The notes under the pieces are model-generated. The model was not told the origin of the DNA. It searched no databases and saw only the letters and a list, made by a program, of their open reading frames with translations. The position numbers and the translations under genes are program-made. A stretch of DNA of 60,934 bases, from assembly GCF_000518885.1 (NCBI RefSeq), contig NZ_JAEL01000021.1:296-61229 (forward strand). The letters run 5' to 3'. This DNA comes from Bacillus sp. J33 (GTDB lineage: Bacteria; Bacillota; Bacilli; Bacillales; Cytobacillaceae). Positions 1-7,623 of this stretch are shown piece after piece (position 1 is the first letter of the stretch; every line of letters starts with the position of its first letter).

Positions 1-142
1 TGTCTTTTCAAAAAAGACTAAAGAATTAACGTTGACGTTTTTGTTCGTTCAGTTTTCAAAGATCAATTTCTCCATGTTATATTTTACCTTTTCGCTCAGA
101 GGCGACTTTATTAATATAACACATACCTCTTAATCAAGTCAA
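1..142 (-). promoter_or_regulatory. Probable rRNA-operon leader and promoter (reading left)
   Basis: Read on the minus strand there is a -35 TTGACT (137-142) and a -10 TATATT (113-118) with an 18-nt spacer. Downstream lies text ending in TCTTTGAAAACTGAAC and ACGTCAACG, which resembles the conserved leader just upstream of 16S rRNA in Bacillaceae. The rRNA itself would start left of the window, so this is recognition of the leader plus inference. Confidence 0.5.
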
Positions 143-434
143 CATTTTTTTAAATGTTTTTTTGCTGTTTACTTCCCTCGTTGAGGACAAGAATTAATAT
201 ACCATGCCAATTAAATGTTTGCAATATAATTTTAAAAAAAGTTTGTTCATCCTTTATTTTGGGTATAAAGAAACTTTTTCTCTATATAATAGTTGTTCGT
301 AATACATTTCTCAATTATCCTTCAATTGCTTCTCTCCTATTTAAGCTAAAGTCTTTCATTTCTCATCCAAGATTCCCTATTTTTATTATATTAAAAACAC
401 ATTTCAGCCATCCCTCATTTACATACCCACAAAC

Positions 435-518
435 TTATCCACTATTCAATGTCCTTAAATACAAGTTGTCAACAAAGTTACACACAGGATGTGGATAAAT
501 TTTCGCACTTTTTCCACA
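435..518. promoter_or_regulatory. DnaA-box-like cluster
   Basis: Four matches to the DnaA box TTATNCACA lie within 84 bp: TTATCCACT (435-443), TTACACACA (478-486), a perfect TTATCCACA on the minus strand (490-498), and TTTTCCACA (510-518). The rest of 143-630 is AT-rich with no convincing gene. Such clusters outside oriC are known in B. subtilis as DnaA titration or control sites; function here is inferred. Confidence 0.5.
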
Positions 519-630
519 ATTGATTTTACTTGTGACCTCTCAAAAGTTCTTTAAAAAGAAATTAGTAATAGTTTTAGTTTGTTTTTCATAAAATCTATTA
601 ACTCTACTAATTAATCGGAAGGTGTGAATC

Positions 631-807
631 ATGCTGGAAACCGTAGCACTATATCTATCAGTAATCATGGCAGTATTTTTGTTTGCTTATGCGTATGCAG
701 AAGGTATTAAAATAGCGAATTCAGAAGAAGAGGTCTATGGAGGCACCTTCATAATTTCAGTTACTGCTGGATTTATTTTTTCCGGATTCACCTATGTATT
801 TATATAA
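631..807 (+). CDS. Small two-helix membrane protein, unknown function
   Basis: A 58-aa frame with ATG start preceded by a GGAAGGTG ribosome site. It shows two hydrophobic segments (about residues 5-22 and 38-57) separated by a short acidic loop around NSEEEVYGG, so it should be a small hairpin membrane protein. It is followed at once by a strong hairpin terminator and lies downstream of the DnaA-box-like cluster, so it appears to be a single-gene unit. I do not recognise a family. Confidence 0.7.
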   Translation: MLETVALYLSVIMAVFLFAYAYAEGIKIANSEEEVYGGTFIISVTAGFIFSGFTYVFI

Positions 808-812
808 AAAAT

Positions 813-836
813 CTCCCAATTTGCGGGAGTTTTTTT
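813..836. terminator. Rho-independent terminator
   Basis: Hairpin CTCCC...GGGAG (813-817 with 825-829) followed by a T run. It ends the 58-aa gene and lies between convergent transcripts. Confidence 0.8.
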
Positions 837-840
837 GATT

Positions 841-1386
841 TTATTGAATACGTTTTTCTAAATTTATAATAAGGTCTTTAATATCTTTCCATACATAAGC
901 AATTTCAACATAATGTGTGCCAGCGATATTTATATACTCTTCAGCAGCTTTCACAGGCTGCAATTTTTCATAAAACTGCCTGTTTTTATTATTTGCCAGC
1001 ACCCACACAAGGACAGAGCTGAAACCTGCTTTGAAAAGCTCCTTTACCCCTGTTAAGAACAGCTTGGTTCCTGCCTGCTTGCCCTGGTATTCCCCCAATA
1101 GATAGATCGCATATAATTCTCCATCAGCGCAAAACTTTTTGGTGCGCTCCGGTCCGAAGGAAGCAAATCCAATAATACCGCCTTCTTGGGTTACAGCCAC
1201 AAAAACAGGTTCAGTCTCACTCTTGGAACTTAGGTTTTCCAGCCAAAGCTGTTCCCTGTTTTCAATTTTAAGATTATCCAAAAAGCGCTGATCCAAAATC
1301 CCTTGATATGCTTCCTGCCAGCTTTTCACATGTACTTCAGCAATAGCTCGTGCATCCTCCAGCTTTGCAGTTCTAATATTCACCAT
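841..1386 (-). CDS. GNAT family N-acetyltransferase
   Basis: 181 aa, a typical length for a GCN5-related N-acetyltransferase, which transfers an acetyl group from acetyl-CoA to an amine. The N-terminus IRTAKLEDARAIAEVHVKSW is the usual GNAT beta1-alpha1 start, and the acetyl-CoA pyrophosphate loop appears as YQGKQAGTKL near residues 99-108. The substrate cannot be told from sequence. It lies 10 bp downstream of the DMT transporter gene on the same strand, so the two are probably co-transcribed. Confidence 0.85.
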   Translation of the reverse strand: MVNIRTAKLEDARAIAEVHVKSWQEAYQGILDQRFLDNLKIENREQLWLENLSSKSETEPVFVAVTQEGGIIGFASFGPERTKKFCADGELYAIYLLGEYQGKQAGTKLFLTGVKELFKAGFSSVLVWVLANNKNRQFYEKLQPVKAAEEYINIAGTHYVEIAYVWKDIKDLIINLEKRIQ

Positions 1387-1396
1387 TGTTCCCCCT

Positions 1397-2311
1397 TCAA
1401 CCGGAAATCGTTGTTTTTTTCTTTAATTCCTTCATACGGATTCTTCTTTCATCTAATAAGAAAAGTGAAATCCCGCCAATTACGATTGCTCCGCCAAGAG
1501 CCTGCGTCCAAACAACTGTTTCCTGCAGGAGATAATAAGCTAAGATGGCAGCACCGACTGGCTCAAATAGAATAGCCATGGAGATGGTTGAAGTACTCAG
1601 CCACTTTAATGACCAATTAAATAATGTGTGCCCAAGCAGGGTTGGAATAAGTGCCAGCAAAATAAAATAGACCCAGTCACTCTTTCCATATGGCAGTAAA
1701 GGCTCTTGTACGATAAGTACATAGATCAACAATGTGACCGTGCTTATGCTGTATACAACAAAGGTGTAAGTGATGAGCGACAGCCTTTTCCTGACAGTTT
1801 GGCCAAACATTAAGTACGCTGTTACAAGTGCACAGGCAATAAGTGCCAGAATATCCCCGAATAAAGCAGAACCGCTGATTTTAAAATCCCCCCAGCTAAT
1901 AATGACGCTCCCGCCTATTGCCAATAGTCCGCTCAAAATGGCCTTCCAGGAAAACTTTTCCTTAAAAAAGTAATACGTACCCGCAAAAGCAAATAAGGGC
2001 TGCAGTGTAACAAGGACGGTAGAACTAGCTACTGATGTGTAATTTAGTGACTCAAACCAAAGAATAAAATGGAATGCCAAAAAAACACCGGCTACGAAAG
2101 AATAGATCCAATCCCGCCTTGTAATAAGATGAAGTTCGGAAACATACTTTATAAGAAATACAGGCATCATGAAAAGAACAGAAAAAAAGAGCCGATAAAA
2201 GGCAATGACTCCTGATGGAGCGCTGGATACTTTTACAAGAATTGCTGAGGTAGAGACGGAAATGACTCCAATGGCAAGGGCTACATAAGGATTTATTCTT
2301 GCATCTGACAT
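1397..2311 (-). CDS. DMT/EamA-family transporter
   Basis: 304 aa with about ten hydrophobic helices in two EamA halves, the normal architecture of drug/metabolite exporters. A SWGD element at the end of the first repeat and a C-terminal half containing TLLGHTLFNWSL fit the family. The short charged tail (RRIRMKELKKK) is probably cytoplasmic. It is first in a two-gene unit with the acetyltransferase, which suggests acetylation and export of a small amine, but that is inference. Confidence 0.85.
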   Translation of the reverse strand: MSDARINPYVALAIGVISVSTSAILVKVSSAPSGVIAFYRLFFSVLFMMPVFLIKYVSELHLITRRDWIYSFVAGVFLAFHFILWFESLNYTSVASSTVLVTLQPLFAFAGTYYFFKEKFSWKAILSGLLAIGGSVIISWGDFKISGSALFGDILALIACALVTAYLMFGQTVRKRLSLITYTFVVYSISTVTLLIYVLIVQEPLLPYGKSDWVYFILLALIPTLLGHTLFNWSLKWLSTSTISMAILFEPVGAAILAYYLLQETVVWTQALGGAIVIGGISLFLLDERRIRMKELKKKTTISG

Positions 2312-2466
2312 TTTTATTTACTCCTTGTTTCTATATACTAAATTTTAGGGTATATACTATTTTACAACGTACCAATGAATTTTTACTATATTTTTATAAT
2401 TTTATGTCTAATGATTTATACAAAGTGATAATGGATATATAATACTTTAAAAAAGCGGGAGATATT

Positions 2467-3165
2467 ATGAGCAGTCTAGAAATTGAAATCTTAATGAAAT
2501 TGGGGATCTCAGCTGTTTTGGGTCTGGTTATTGGCCTCGAGAGGGAATTAAAAAGAAAGCCTGTCGGTTTAAAAACCAGTTTGGTTATTTCGATTGTCAG
2601 CTGTTTGTTGACGATTGTTTCCATTGAATCAGCTTATATGTTTCCTGGAAATGATGAAATCAATATTACGATGGATCCTCTTCGTTTAGCAGCCCAGATT
2701 GTTTCAGGGATCGGCTTCCTGGGGGCGGGCGTAATTTTAAGAAGAGGAAATGACAGCATATCAGGGCTAACAACCGCTGCTTTAATATGGGGAGCAGCGG
2801 GAATCGGGATTGCGGTTGGAGCAGGATTCTATATTGAAGCAATGGCCGGTGTGGCTTTATTGATTATCTCCGTTGAAGTTATCCCATTATTAATGGGATT
2901 CATCGGTCCGCGTCAATTAAGGGAAAAGGAAATTACTCTTCAGCTAAAAGTAAAAGATAAAGAAAATATCGCAGACATCATCCCGGCCATTAAAGAACTC
3001 GATATTTCCATCAAACACATCCGGATTAAAGACCTGGAGGAAGAACAGCAGCATCTTGTACAGCTTATCGTTGCTGTAGATTACAAAAGAAGGACCACTG
3101 ATGTCTATTACAGCGTATCAAATATCAATGGTGTTCAATGCATGGAGATTGAAAGCCTTCATTAA
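2467..3165 (+). CDS. MgtC/SapB family membrane protein
   Basis: 232 aa. The N-terminal membrane domain has the MgtC signature (LGLVIGLERELKRKPVGLKT near residues 19-38) and an ARG-type loop GFLGAGVILRR around residues 83-93. A soluble C-terminal domain (about 155-232) resembles the ACT-like tail of longer MgtC proteins. MgtC homologues are tied to Mg2+ limitation and F-type ATP synthase control in other bacteria; the role here is unproven. Monocistronic, just upstream of the tRNA. Confidence 0.85.
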   Translation: MSSLEIEILMKLGISAVLGLVIGLERELKRKPVGLKTSLVISIVSCLLTIVSIESAYMFPGNDEINITMDPLRLAAQIVSGIGFLGAGVILRRGNDSISGLTTAALIWGAAGIGIAVGAGFYIEAMAGVALLIISVEVIPLLMGFIGPRQLREKEITLQLKVKDKENIADIIPAIKELDISIKHIRIKDLEEEQQHLVQLIVAVDYKRRTTDVYYSVSNINGVQCMEIESLH

Positions 3166-3189
3166 GCGAAATTTTTTTTAAAATTCCTC

Positions 3190-3218
3190 TTGCATCAAAT
3201 CCCCTATGTGGTTATAAT
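3190..3218 (+). promoter_or_regulatory. tRNA-Ala promoter
   Basis: TTGCAT (3190-3195), a 17-nt spacer and a perfect TATAAT (3213-3218) lie 20 bp upstream of the tRNA gene. Confidence 0.75.
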
Positions 3219-3237
3219 TTTTCTTGTACCACCACTT

Positions 3238-3310
3238 GGGGGATTAGCTCAGCTGGGAGAGCGCAACGCTGGCAGCGTTGAGGTCAGGGGTTCGAGCCCC
3301 CTATTCTCCA
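3238..3310 (+). tRNA. tRNA-Ala (anticodon GGC)
   Basis: 73 nt, CCA not encoded. The acceptor arms GGGGGAT and ATTCTCC pair fully with two G-U wobbles; the D arm begins TAGCTCAG; the anticodon loop CTGGCAG gives anticodon GGC; the T arm AGGGG-TTCGAGC-CCCCT is intact. Its 3' half from 3269 is duplicated at 42454-42498, so this gene is the prophage attachment site and was regenerated on integration. Confidence 0.95.
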
Positions 3311-3313
3311 TAA
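3269..3313. repeat. attL core (45-bp direct repeat)
   Basis: Runs from the anticodon loop CTGGCAG to TAA just past the tRNA and is identical to 42454-42498. The base before and the base after differ between the two copies, which fixes the limits at 45 bp. Confidence 0.95.
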
Positions 3314-3317
3314 GAAA

Positions 3318-3343
3318 AAGCCTTGTATATCAAGGCTTTTTTT
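3318..3343 (+). terminator. Terminator after tRNA-Ala, phage-derived
   Basis: AAGCCTTG-tatat-CAAGGCTT followed by a T run. Because it lies inside attL it is phage DNA, replacing the host terminator now found right of attR. Confidence 0.85.
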
Positions 3344-3380
3344 GTTTTCCTCATACCTAATTATTAGTATGAACTGATAC

Positions 3381-3402
3381 TTGTTGACGAATTGTTGACG
3401 AA
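3381..3402 (+). repeat. Integrase arm-type sites, left
   Basis: Two head-to-tail copies of the 11-mer TTGTTGACGAA lie 68 bp inside attL. The same 11-mer recurs beside the integrase at the other prophage end, the pattern expected for arm-type integrase binding sites. Confidence 0.6.
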
Positions 3403-3497
3403 ATGAAATTTTTTATCGATTTCACACCGCATTTTTGACCTGTTTTAGCACATTAAAATAAATTAAGAATCTAGGTTACGTTTCATGATGAATAATT

Positions 3498-3528
3498 AAA
3501 AAACCGTCTCCTTAAGAGGCGGTTTTTT
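3498..3528. terminator. Bidirectional terminator
   Basis: AAAAAACCG...CGGTTTTTT hairpin with a CTC/GAG top, placed directly after the minus-strand toxin-like gene. Confidence 0.85.
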
Positions 3529-3534
3529 AATTTC

Positions 3535-4095
3535 TTAGCATGCATATTCACAAACCGGGCAAAACCCAAATCTTTTATAATCGGGCTGATTGAAGTTCTT
3601 ATCTGGGTGCACCAAATGATGATAATCCACAAAAACAGGTGTTAAAGAGTTGTTTCTATAATCATAGATTGCGATAAGTCTAATATTTTGAGTGAACCCC
3701 AACTGCCATAAAGAAGACCCCACACCTATTTTATCTTTAAATGTGTGACTGTGTGTTTTTTCTATAATCCCCAAGACAAAATCTAGTTTTTCCTCACTTA
3801 CAGGTCGGCAATGACGCCAGCTGCCTTTTCCCTGGCCCTGAACGATGTCCTTCCAGTTTTGCTGAATAGTAGGAATTACTTTATGGAATAATTCAAACAG
3901 GTACTGCGCAAACATAGTCTCGTCATCAAACTTATTCGTAAAATCACGAAAAGATACACCCTTTAACCATTCTTTATGAGATAAATCAAAAGTTAAAGGG
4001 GAATCTGTCCAGTTCGGATCAGTCCCCCTTATTACAGCTTTCTTTGGCTCTGTTCCTTTTGATTTCCTTACTTTTTTCTGTTTCTCTCTAGCCAT
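3535..4095 (-). CDS. Probable toxin partner of Panacea antitoxin
   Basis: 186 aa. A lysine-rich N-terminal tail (about 1-25) precedes a compact domain with KGSWRHCRPV (about 90-99), LWQLGFTQNIRLIAIYDYRN (about 128-147) and VFVDYHHLVHPDKNF (about 154-168); it ends in a CPVC motif. The alternating hydrophobic strands near 130-160 recall RelE/HigB-type ribonuclease toxins, but I cannot assign it firmly. It lies 8 bp after the Panacea gene on the same strand and before a terminator, so the pair is a two-gene unit. Toxicity is inferred from this pairing. Confidence 0.55.
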   Translation of the reverse strand: MAREKQKKVRKSKGTEPKKAVIRGTDPNWTDSPLTFDLSHKEWLKGVSFRDFTNKFDDETMFAQYLFELFHKVIPTIQQNWKDIVQGQGKGSWRHCRPVSEEKLDFVLGIIEKTHSHTFKDKIGVGSSLWQLGFTQNIRLIAIYDYRNNSLTPVFVDYHHLVHPDKNFNQPDYKRFGFCPVCEYAC

Positions 4096-4103
4096 TAAAT
4101 TTC

Positions 4104-4562
4104 CTACACCACTCTTTGAATGTAGTAACTAAAAATGGATTCATCAGTGATTACTTCTGTGCATCTTTCAAGGGGACTATATCCCTCTCGTGCTTTTAAC
4201 CAAGGTGCTTCTTGATGTGTAATCGATTCCAACTCATTGCCTGTATATGAACCGTATTCTTCCCACACATCTTCAAGAATTCCTTCTATATCATGAGAAA
4301 ACTCTGGGATTTCCCCTTCATATTTCTCAATTTCACGATATCCATATTCCCGAAAATATTCGTATACTTCCCTTATGACTGGACCATGCACCCATGCTTC
4401 AAAATCAGCTTCAAATAATTTATTATCCAGATTTCTAACATCATCGTTTTCTAATGTAAGAGTCCAAGAATAAGCATAATATAATATTTTTTGAAGTTTT
4501 TTCGGTGTCATTGCTTCTTTAGCTAGGAACCAGTTAACGACATCTTGGGTCTCATATGCCAT
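4104..4562 (-). CDS. Panacea (DUF4065/SocA-like) antitoxin
   Basis: 152 aa with the domain signature KLQKILYYAYSW near residues 22-33 and the typical FEADFEAWVHGPVIREVYEYF core (split here as FEADFEAWVHGPVI, then REVYEYF, about 49-70). Panacea proteins are antitoxins that neutralise many unrelated toxins encoded beside them and are common in prophages. Start ATG has AGGAGG five bases upstream. An inverted-repeat-rich promoter region lies upstream, fitting autoregulation. Confidence 0.85.
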   Translation of the reverse strand: MAYETQDVVNWFLAKEAMTPKKLQKILYYAYSWTLTLENDDVRNLDNKLFEADFEAWVHGPVIREVYEYFREYGYREIEKYEGEIPEFSHDIEGILEDVWEEYGSYTGNELESITHQEAPWLKAREGYSPLERCTEVITDESIFSYYIQRVV

Positions 4563-4586
4563 TATAAATTCCTCCTAGTTTTTATT

Positions 4587-4633
4587 ATTATAGATAATAT
4601 TTCTACGTTTTAACGTAATTAAACTCCGTTTAA
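4587..4633 (-). promoter_or_regulatory. Promoter and operator of the Panacea pair
   Basis: A minus-strand TATAAT (4587-4592) is followed upstream by two dyads: TACGTT-tt-AACGTA (4604-4617) and TTAAAC-tcc-GTTTAA (4619-4633). Adjacent palindromes over a promoter are typical of autoregulated toxin-antitoxin units. The rest of 4634-4737 is AT-rich with nothing else clear. Confidence 0.5.
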
Positions 4634-4737
4634 CCATAATATAACCTAATTAAAGAGAATTGAACATATTTAATGGAAAATTACTGAAAATTTAATAAAT
4701 TAAATAATAAAACTCTTCCTTCTGATGAAAATAAATT

Positions 4738-4956
4738 TCATGCGCCTCTTCTATGTCTATTTATTGGTCCAATTGATAAAATGTTCTCTCTCCTGAAGAC
4801 CCTTGGCATTTTCCTGAGTAAGCAAAATGCTTTAATGGAATCAGACTGGACCTCTAATATTTTTACTACTCTCTGACTGATCTCACCAGAGCCACTATGG
4901 TAAATTATTTCAAGCTGCTCTCCGGACTCATGAGCCCTTAATAAAAGACCTTTCAT
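4738..4956 (-). CDS. Short WYL-domain-like protein, SOS-controlled
   Basis: 72 aa if started at the ATG at 4956, which has AAAGGGGGT eight bases upstream; longer frames lack a ribosome site. The sequence (LEIIYHSGSGEISQRVVKIL, then FCLLRKMPRVFRRENIL) looks like a stand-alone WYL beta-barrel with the usual arginine-rich end. WYL domains sense nucleic acids or nucleotides and occur in DNA-damage regulators. A perfect LexA box lies 31 bp upstream, so it should be induced with the divergent YolD cassette. Confidence 0.65.
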   Translation of the reverse strand: MKGLLLRAHESGEQLEIIYHSGSGEISQRVVKILEVQSDSIKAFCLLRKMPRVFRRENILSIGPINRHRRGA

Positions 4957-4986
4957 CGATTGAACCCCCTTTTTCATCATTTTATA

Positions 4987-5000
4987 CAAACGTACGTTCG
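4987..5000 (-). promoter_or_regulatory. LexA (DinR) box 1
   Basis: On the minus strand CGAACGTACGTTTG, an exact match to the Bacillus SOS box CGAACRNRYGTTYG, placed for control of the WYL-like gene. Confidence 0.85.
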
Positions 5001-5008
5001 ATTTCAAG

Positions 5009-5036
5009 TTGATTTACGAACAAACGTTTGTATAAT
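5009..5036 (+). promoter_or_regulatory. Promoter of the YolD-YhjD-like pair
   Basis: TTGATT (5009-5014) and a perfect TATAAT (5031-5036) with a 16-nt spacer; the second LexA box fills the spacer, so LexA binding would block RNA polymerase. Confidence 0.8.
5017..5030 (+). promoter_or_regulatory. LexA (DinR) box 2
   Basis: CGAACAAACGTTTG, exact match to CGAACRNRYGTTYG, lying between the -35 and -10 of the plus-strand promoter. Confidence 0.9.
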
Positions 5037-5061
5037 TTATAATATAAGGAGATGAAAAAGG

Positions 5062-5391
5062 ATGATCTGTGACCGAGGAAAAATGAAATGGCAAACTGCT
5101 TTCTTTATGCCTGAGCATGTAAAAATGCTAAAACAAATAACCATCGATGAGAACAAACAAAAAAAGCCACAGCTGGATGAACAGGAATATGAGGAAATTG
5201 GATTTATTGTCATGGAATCATTAAATTACACTGTCCCAATCAAAGTGACAGTCTGGAAGGATGGTTTTTTCCAGGCTACAACTGGAATTGTTGACAAAGT
5301 GGATACGCTAATGAAGTGCATACTATTTGAATCTGATGAAGGAAAAAGAAGAATCAGGATTGAAGAAATTACGGCTGTTGAGAGGATTTAA
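5062..5391 (+). CDS. YolD-like protein
   Basis: 109 aa, the usual size of the YolD-like family, with the family features MKWQTAFFMPEHVKML near the start and a C-terminal IRIEEITAVE. YolD-like proteins are normally encoded beside UvrX/DinB-type translesion polymerases in Bacillus and may act as their accessory partner. No polymerase gene is present in this prophage, so the partner would be host-encoded. AAGGAG lies ten bases before the ATG, and the gene sits under a LexA-boxed promoter. Confidence 0.85.
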   Translation: MICDRGKMKWQTAFFMPEHVKMLKQITIDENKQKKPQLDEQEYEEIGFIVMESLNYTVPIKVTVWKDGFFQATTGIVDKVDTLMKCILFESDEGKRRIRIEEITAVERI

Positions 5392-5393
5392 AG

Positions 5394-5792
5394 ATGACAA
5401 GGATTCCAGAAAAAGACCGGGATATTATAGAACAAGCAATGTATCTACCTATGCTGCTGACTATTCTTGAACGTGATCTGATCGTTATTGATAAGGCAGG
5501 ATTTAAGCTAAAAGAGCCTTATCTTCAGTTAATTGAGGAAACAATAAAAGCTGTACAAAAAGATTTAAAGGAAGCTAAACAAGCCATGAGGAAAGGGCAG
5601 ATGAAGGTTGAGCAGGTTGCTCGAGATGAAGCATTTACGATGTTTTTATTTATCTATAAAGGGTTTGAGGAACAGCACAATTACTTTAATCCACGAATCA
5701 GGAATAAAGTGCAAGAGTTGTTGGAGTACTATCTGTATAAGCGTTTTAAAAAAATGATGAAAACAGTTACTGAAGATGTGAAGAAAAATTAG
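5394..5792 (+). CDS. YhjD-like protein of unknown function
   Basis: 132 aa, starting 2 bp after the YolD-like stop, so co-transcribed under SOS control. The opening (MTRIPEKDRDIIEQAMYLPM, then LLTILERDL) matches what I remember of the Bacillus YhjD family; the rest is helical and charged. Proteins of this type travel with YolD-like genes in damage-inducible cassettes. No catalytic motif is visible, so an accessory or regulatory role in damage tolerance is only an inference. Confidence 0.65.
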   Translation: MTRIPEKDRDIIEQAMYLPMLLTILERDLIVIDKAGFKLKEPYLQLIEETIKAVQKDLKEAKQAMRKGQMKVEQVARDEAFTMFLFIYKGFEEQHNYFNPRIRNKVQELLEYYLYKRFKKMMKTVTEDVKKN

Positions 5793-5814
5793 ACCAGTTG
5801 TGAGGGATGATTTG

Positions 5815-5855
5815 CCTTTTTAAAAACCTAATTTGAAAAAGGGGCAGCTTTTTTT
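5815..5855 (+). terminator. Terminator of SOS cassette
   Basis: CCTTTTT...AAAAAGG stem followed by a T7 run, 23 bp after the YhjD-like stop. A further dyad GACATG...CATGTC at about 5902-5926 precedes the next gene. Confidence 0.55.
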
Positions 5856-6011
5856 ACAAATATCGCCAAAATGTAGCATTTAGATTATAATTAGTAAAAA
5901 AAGACATGCAGGTTACCCCGACATGTCCTTTAAAGATTTGGTTATCTTTATTATATGGCATATAAATAAAAAAAGCGAAATTTTTTTGGGGACCTGCTTT
6001 TGGAGGTAAAT

Positions 6012-7004
6012 ATGGCAGGGAGAAATGAATATATTAAGATTAATGCTTTTGAATTCTGTACACCAAAGTTTTTTGGTGATTACTATTCCAAGGACAGGTA
6101 TGACCATGAGCAAATTGAATACCTTTTAAACAAAATTACAACTATCCCTATACAAAATCGTGCATTTCATAGAAAAGGGAAAATGATTAATCTAATCAAC
6201 TTCCAAACCTCAGATGATACCGATTTTATCGAAGGAACTTTTACTTCAGCAAAATATGGGCAAAAACAAGAGATTATTGACGTATATACACAATCCAAAA
6301 CTGGAGATAAAGAAAAAGAACATGGTGTAAAGAATGAAATAAAATTTGTACTTGATAAAAGGAATGGTCTCATTTTGGTTCAACATGACAGGGAAGGTGT
6401 CGTCGGAAGAGATATGATTCACAGATTCCTAAATCACCATTCTGATTTAGCTGAATCGTATAGGGAGGCATTCAATACCATTAATCCAAAAGCGAAAATA
6501 ATGAAGAGATCATTTGTTAAGGTTATCGCCTTACCTTCTCAGGAATTTTTTAATGCTCTTGATGATTTTGTTCGTATTAAAGAAGCTTTCGTTATGGTTG
6601 ATGTGGAAGGAAATATAAATAACGAAGGCATCGAGTATTTAACAAATGAAGCTCATGAACAAAACATGGAAGACTTTCAGGAAATGAAAATAACTTATCG
6701 CAATAAAGTTTCAAAAGGTGGAATTAAGCAAGTAAAACAATTTTTAAAACATCTATCAGATCTTGATAAGTACGATAATTACGGGGTATCAGGTCATTTA
6801 CCATCCGGCAAATCTAAAACAATAAGTATGGCTAAAATTCCACATGCTTACTACGAAGAAGTTTATGTTAATGAGAACGGGATACCTGATGGCTCACAAA
6901 TAATAAGACACATGGTAAGAATTTCTAAGTTTGACAACCCGATTATTAATAAAAACCAGGGGGTTGAACCTATAATACAAGTAGGTGAAAATATTGACGA
7001 TTAG
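6012..7004 (+). CDS. Unrecognised soluble protein, first gene of candidate defence pair
   Basis: 330 aa from the ATG at 6012, which has GGAGG five bases upstream (an in-frame TTG at 6000 lies inside that site). No signal peptide or membrane segment. It is mixed alpha/beta with charged stretches, for example EHGVKNEIKFVLDKRNGLIL (about 103-122) and MIHRFLNHHSDLAESY (about 135-150). No catalytic signature is evident. Its stop overlaps the next gene, a membrane protein, and the pair lies in the cargo zone beyond the lysis genes. The soluble-plus-four-helix pairing recalls Kiwa (KwaA/KwaB), but order and sequence do not obviously match. Confidence 0.6.
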   Translation: MAGRNEYIKINAFEFCTPKFFGDYYSKDRYDHEQIEYLLNKITTIPIQNRAFHRKGKMINLINFQTSDDTDFIEGTFTSAKYGQKQEIIDVYTQSKTGDKEKEHGVKNEIKFVLDKRNGLILVQHDREGVVGRDMIHRFLNHHSDLAESYREAFNTINPKAKIMKRSFVKVIALPSQEFFNALDDFVRIKEAFVMVDVEGNINNEGIEYLTNEAHEQNMEDFQEMKITYRNKVSKGGIKQVKQFLKHLSDLDKYDNYGVSGHLPSGKSKTISMAKIPHAYYEEVYVNENGIPDGSQIIRHMVRISKFDNPIINKNQGVEPIIQVGENIDD

Positions 7005-7623
7005 GCGACCAAGAATGGAGAGAATTAGGCCCACTGAAGAGACTAGAGAGAGAAACTCAGTAAATAAGCATATAAAAGCAATAATTAAAGATTACTTCGC
7101 ATATTCTACTGCCGCAGAAAAGAGAAACGACTTTCTTTGGCCTCTTGCAATATCTGTTATAGTATTTCTTGGTATTGGTATTATTGAGCCTTCAGGAAAG
7201 AAAATATTAGATATTATCTTAAATATTAATTCAATTTCATTATCAGTTTTAGCTATTTTAGCCGGTTTTAACACTACAAGTCTATCTGTTATAGCAGCAG
7301 CTAACCGTGACACATTGAGAGCACTTAACCAAGCTGGCCAAGATGCTCAAAGATCAAGTGTACTTAAACAACTTGTGACTTTTTTTGCATACTCAATACT
7401 AACCCAAATAATTATCCTGATCTTTGGAACTTTAATCGTTATATTATCTTCAAATTTTAGTATCCTTTATGATCTATCGCCAATTAAAACCCCACTTATT
7501 CCATCGATTACTCTTTCAATTTTTGGGGCTCTGTGGCTGACAATTATTTTATACAGTCTATTTTTATCGGTAAGGAATGTTTCAATTCTTTACAGGTATA
7601 TTTTATATTTAGGAAGAGATTAA
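6985..7623 (+). CDS. Four-helix membrane protein, second gene of candidate defence pair
   Basis: Up to 212 aa. The GTG at 6985 overlaps the preceding gene by 20 bp, implying translational coupling; an ATG at 7015 is an alternative start. Four hydrophobic segments are visible (roughly residues 51-70, 75-108, 130-158 and 173-200), with a charged loop NRDTLRALNQAGQDAQRSS between the second and third. Likely inner-membrane, with cytoplasmic N-terminus. Ends in a shared terminator with the amidase. Function unknown; a membrane sensor or effector is inferred from context only. Confidence 0.6.
   Translation: MKILTIRRPRMERIRPTEETRERNSVNKHIKAIIKDYFAYSTAAEKRNDFLWPLAISVIVFLGIGIIEPSGKKILDIILNINSISLSVLAILAGFNTTSLSVIAAANRDTLRALNQAGQDAQRSSVLKQLVTFFAYSILTQIIILIFGTLIVILSSNFSILYDLSPIKTPLIPSITLSIFGALWLTIILYSLFLSVRNVSILYRYILYLGRD

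Noticed and set aside
154..498. Plus-strand open frame of 114 codons in the left intergenic region
   Set aside because: No ribosome site, low-complexity hydrophobic composition, and it overlaps the DnaA-box-like cluster; judged a chance frame.
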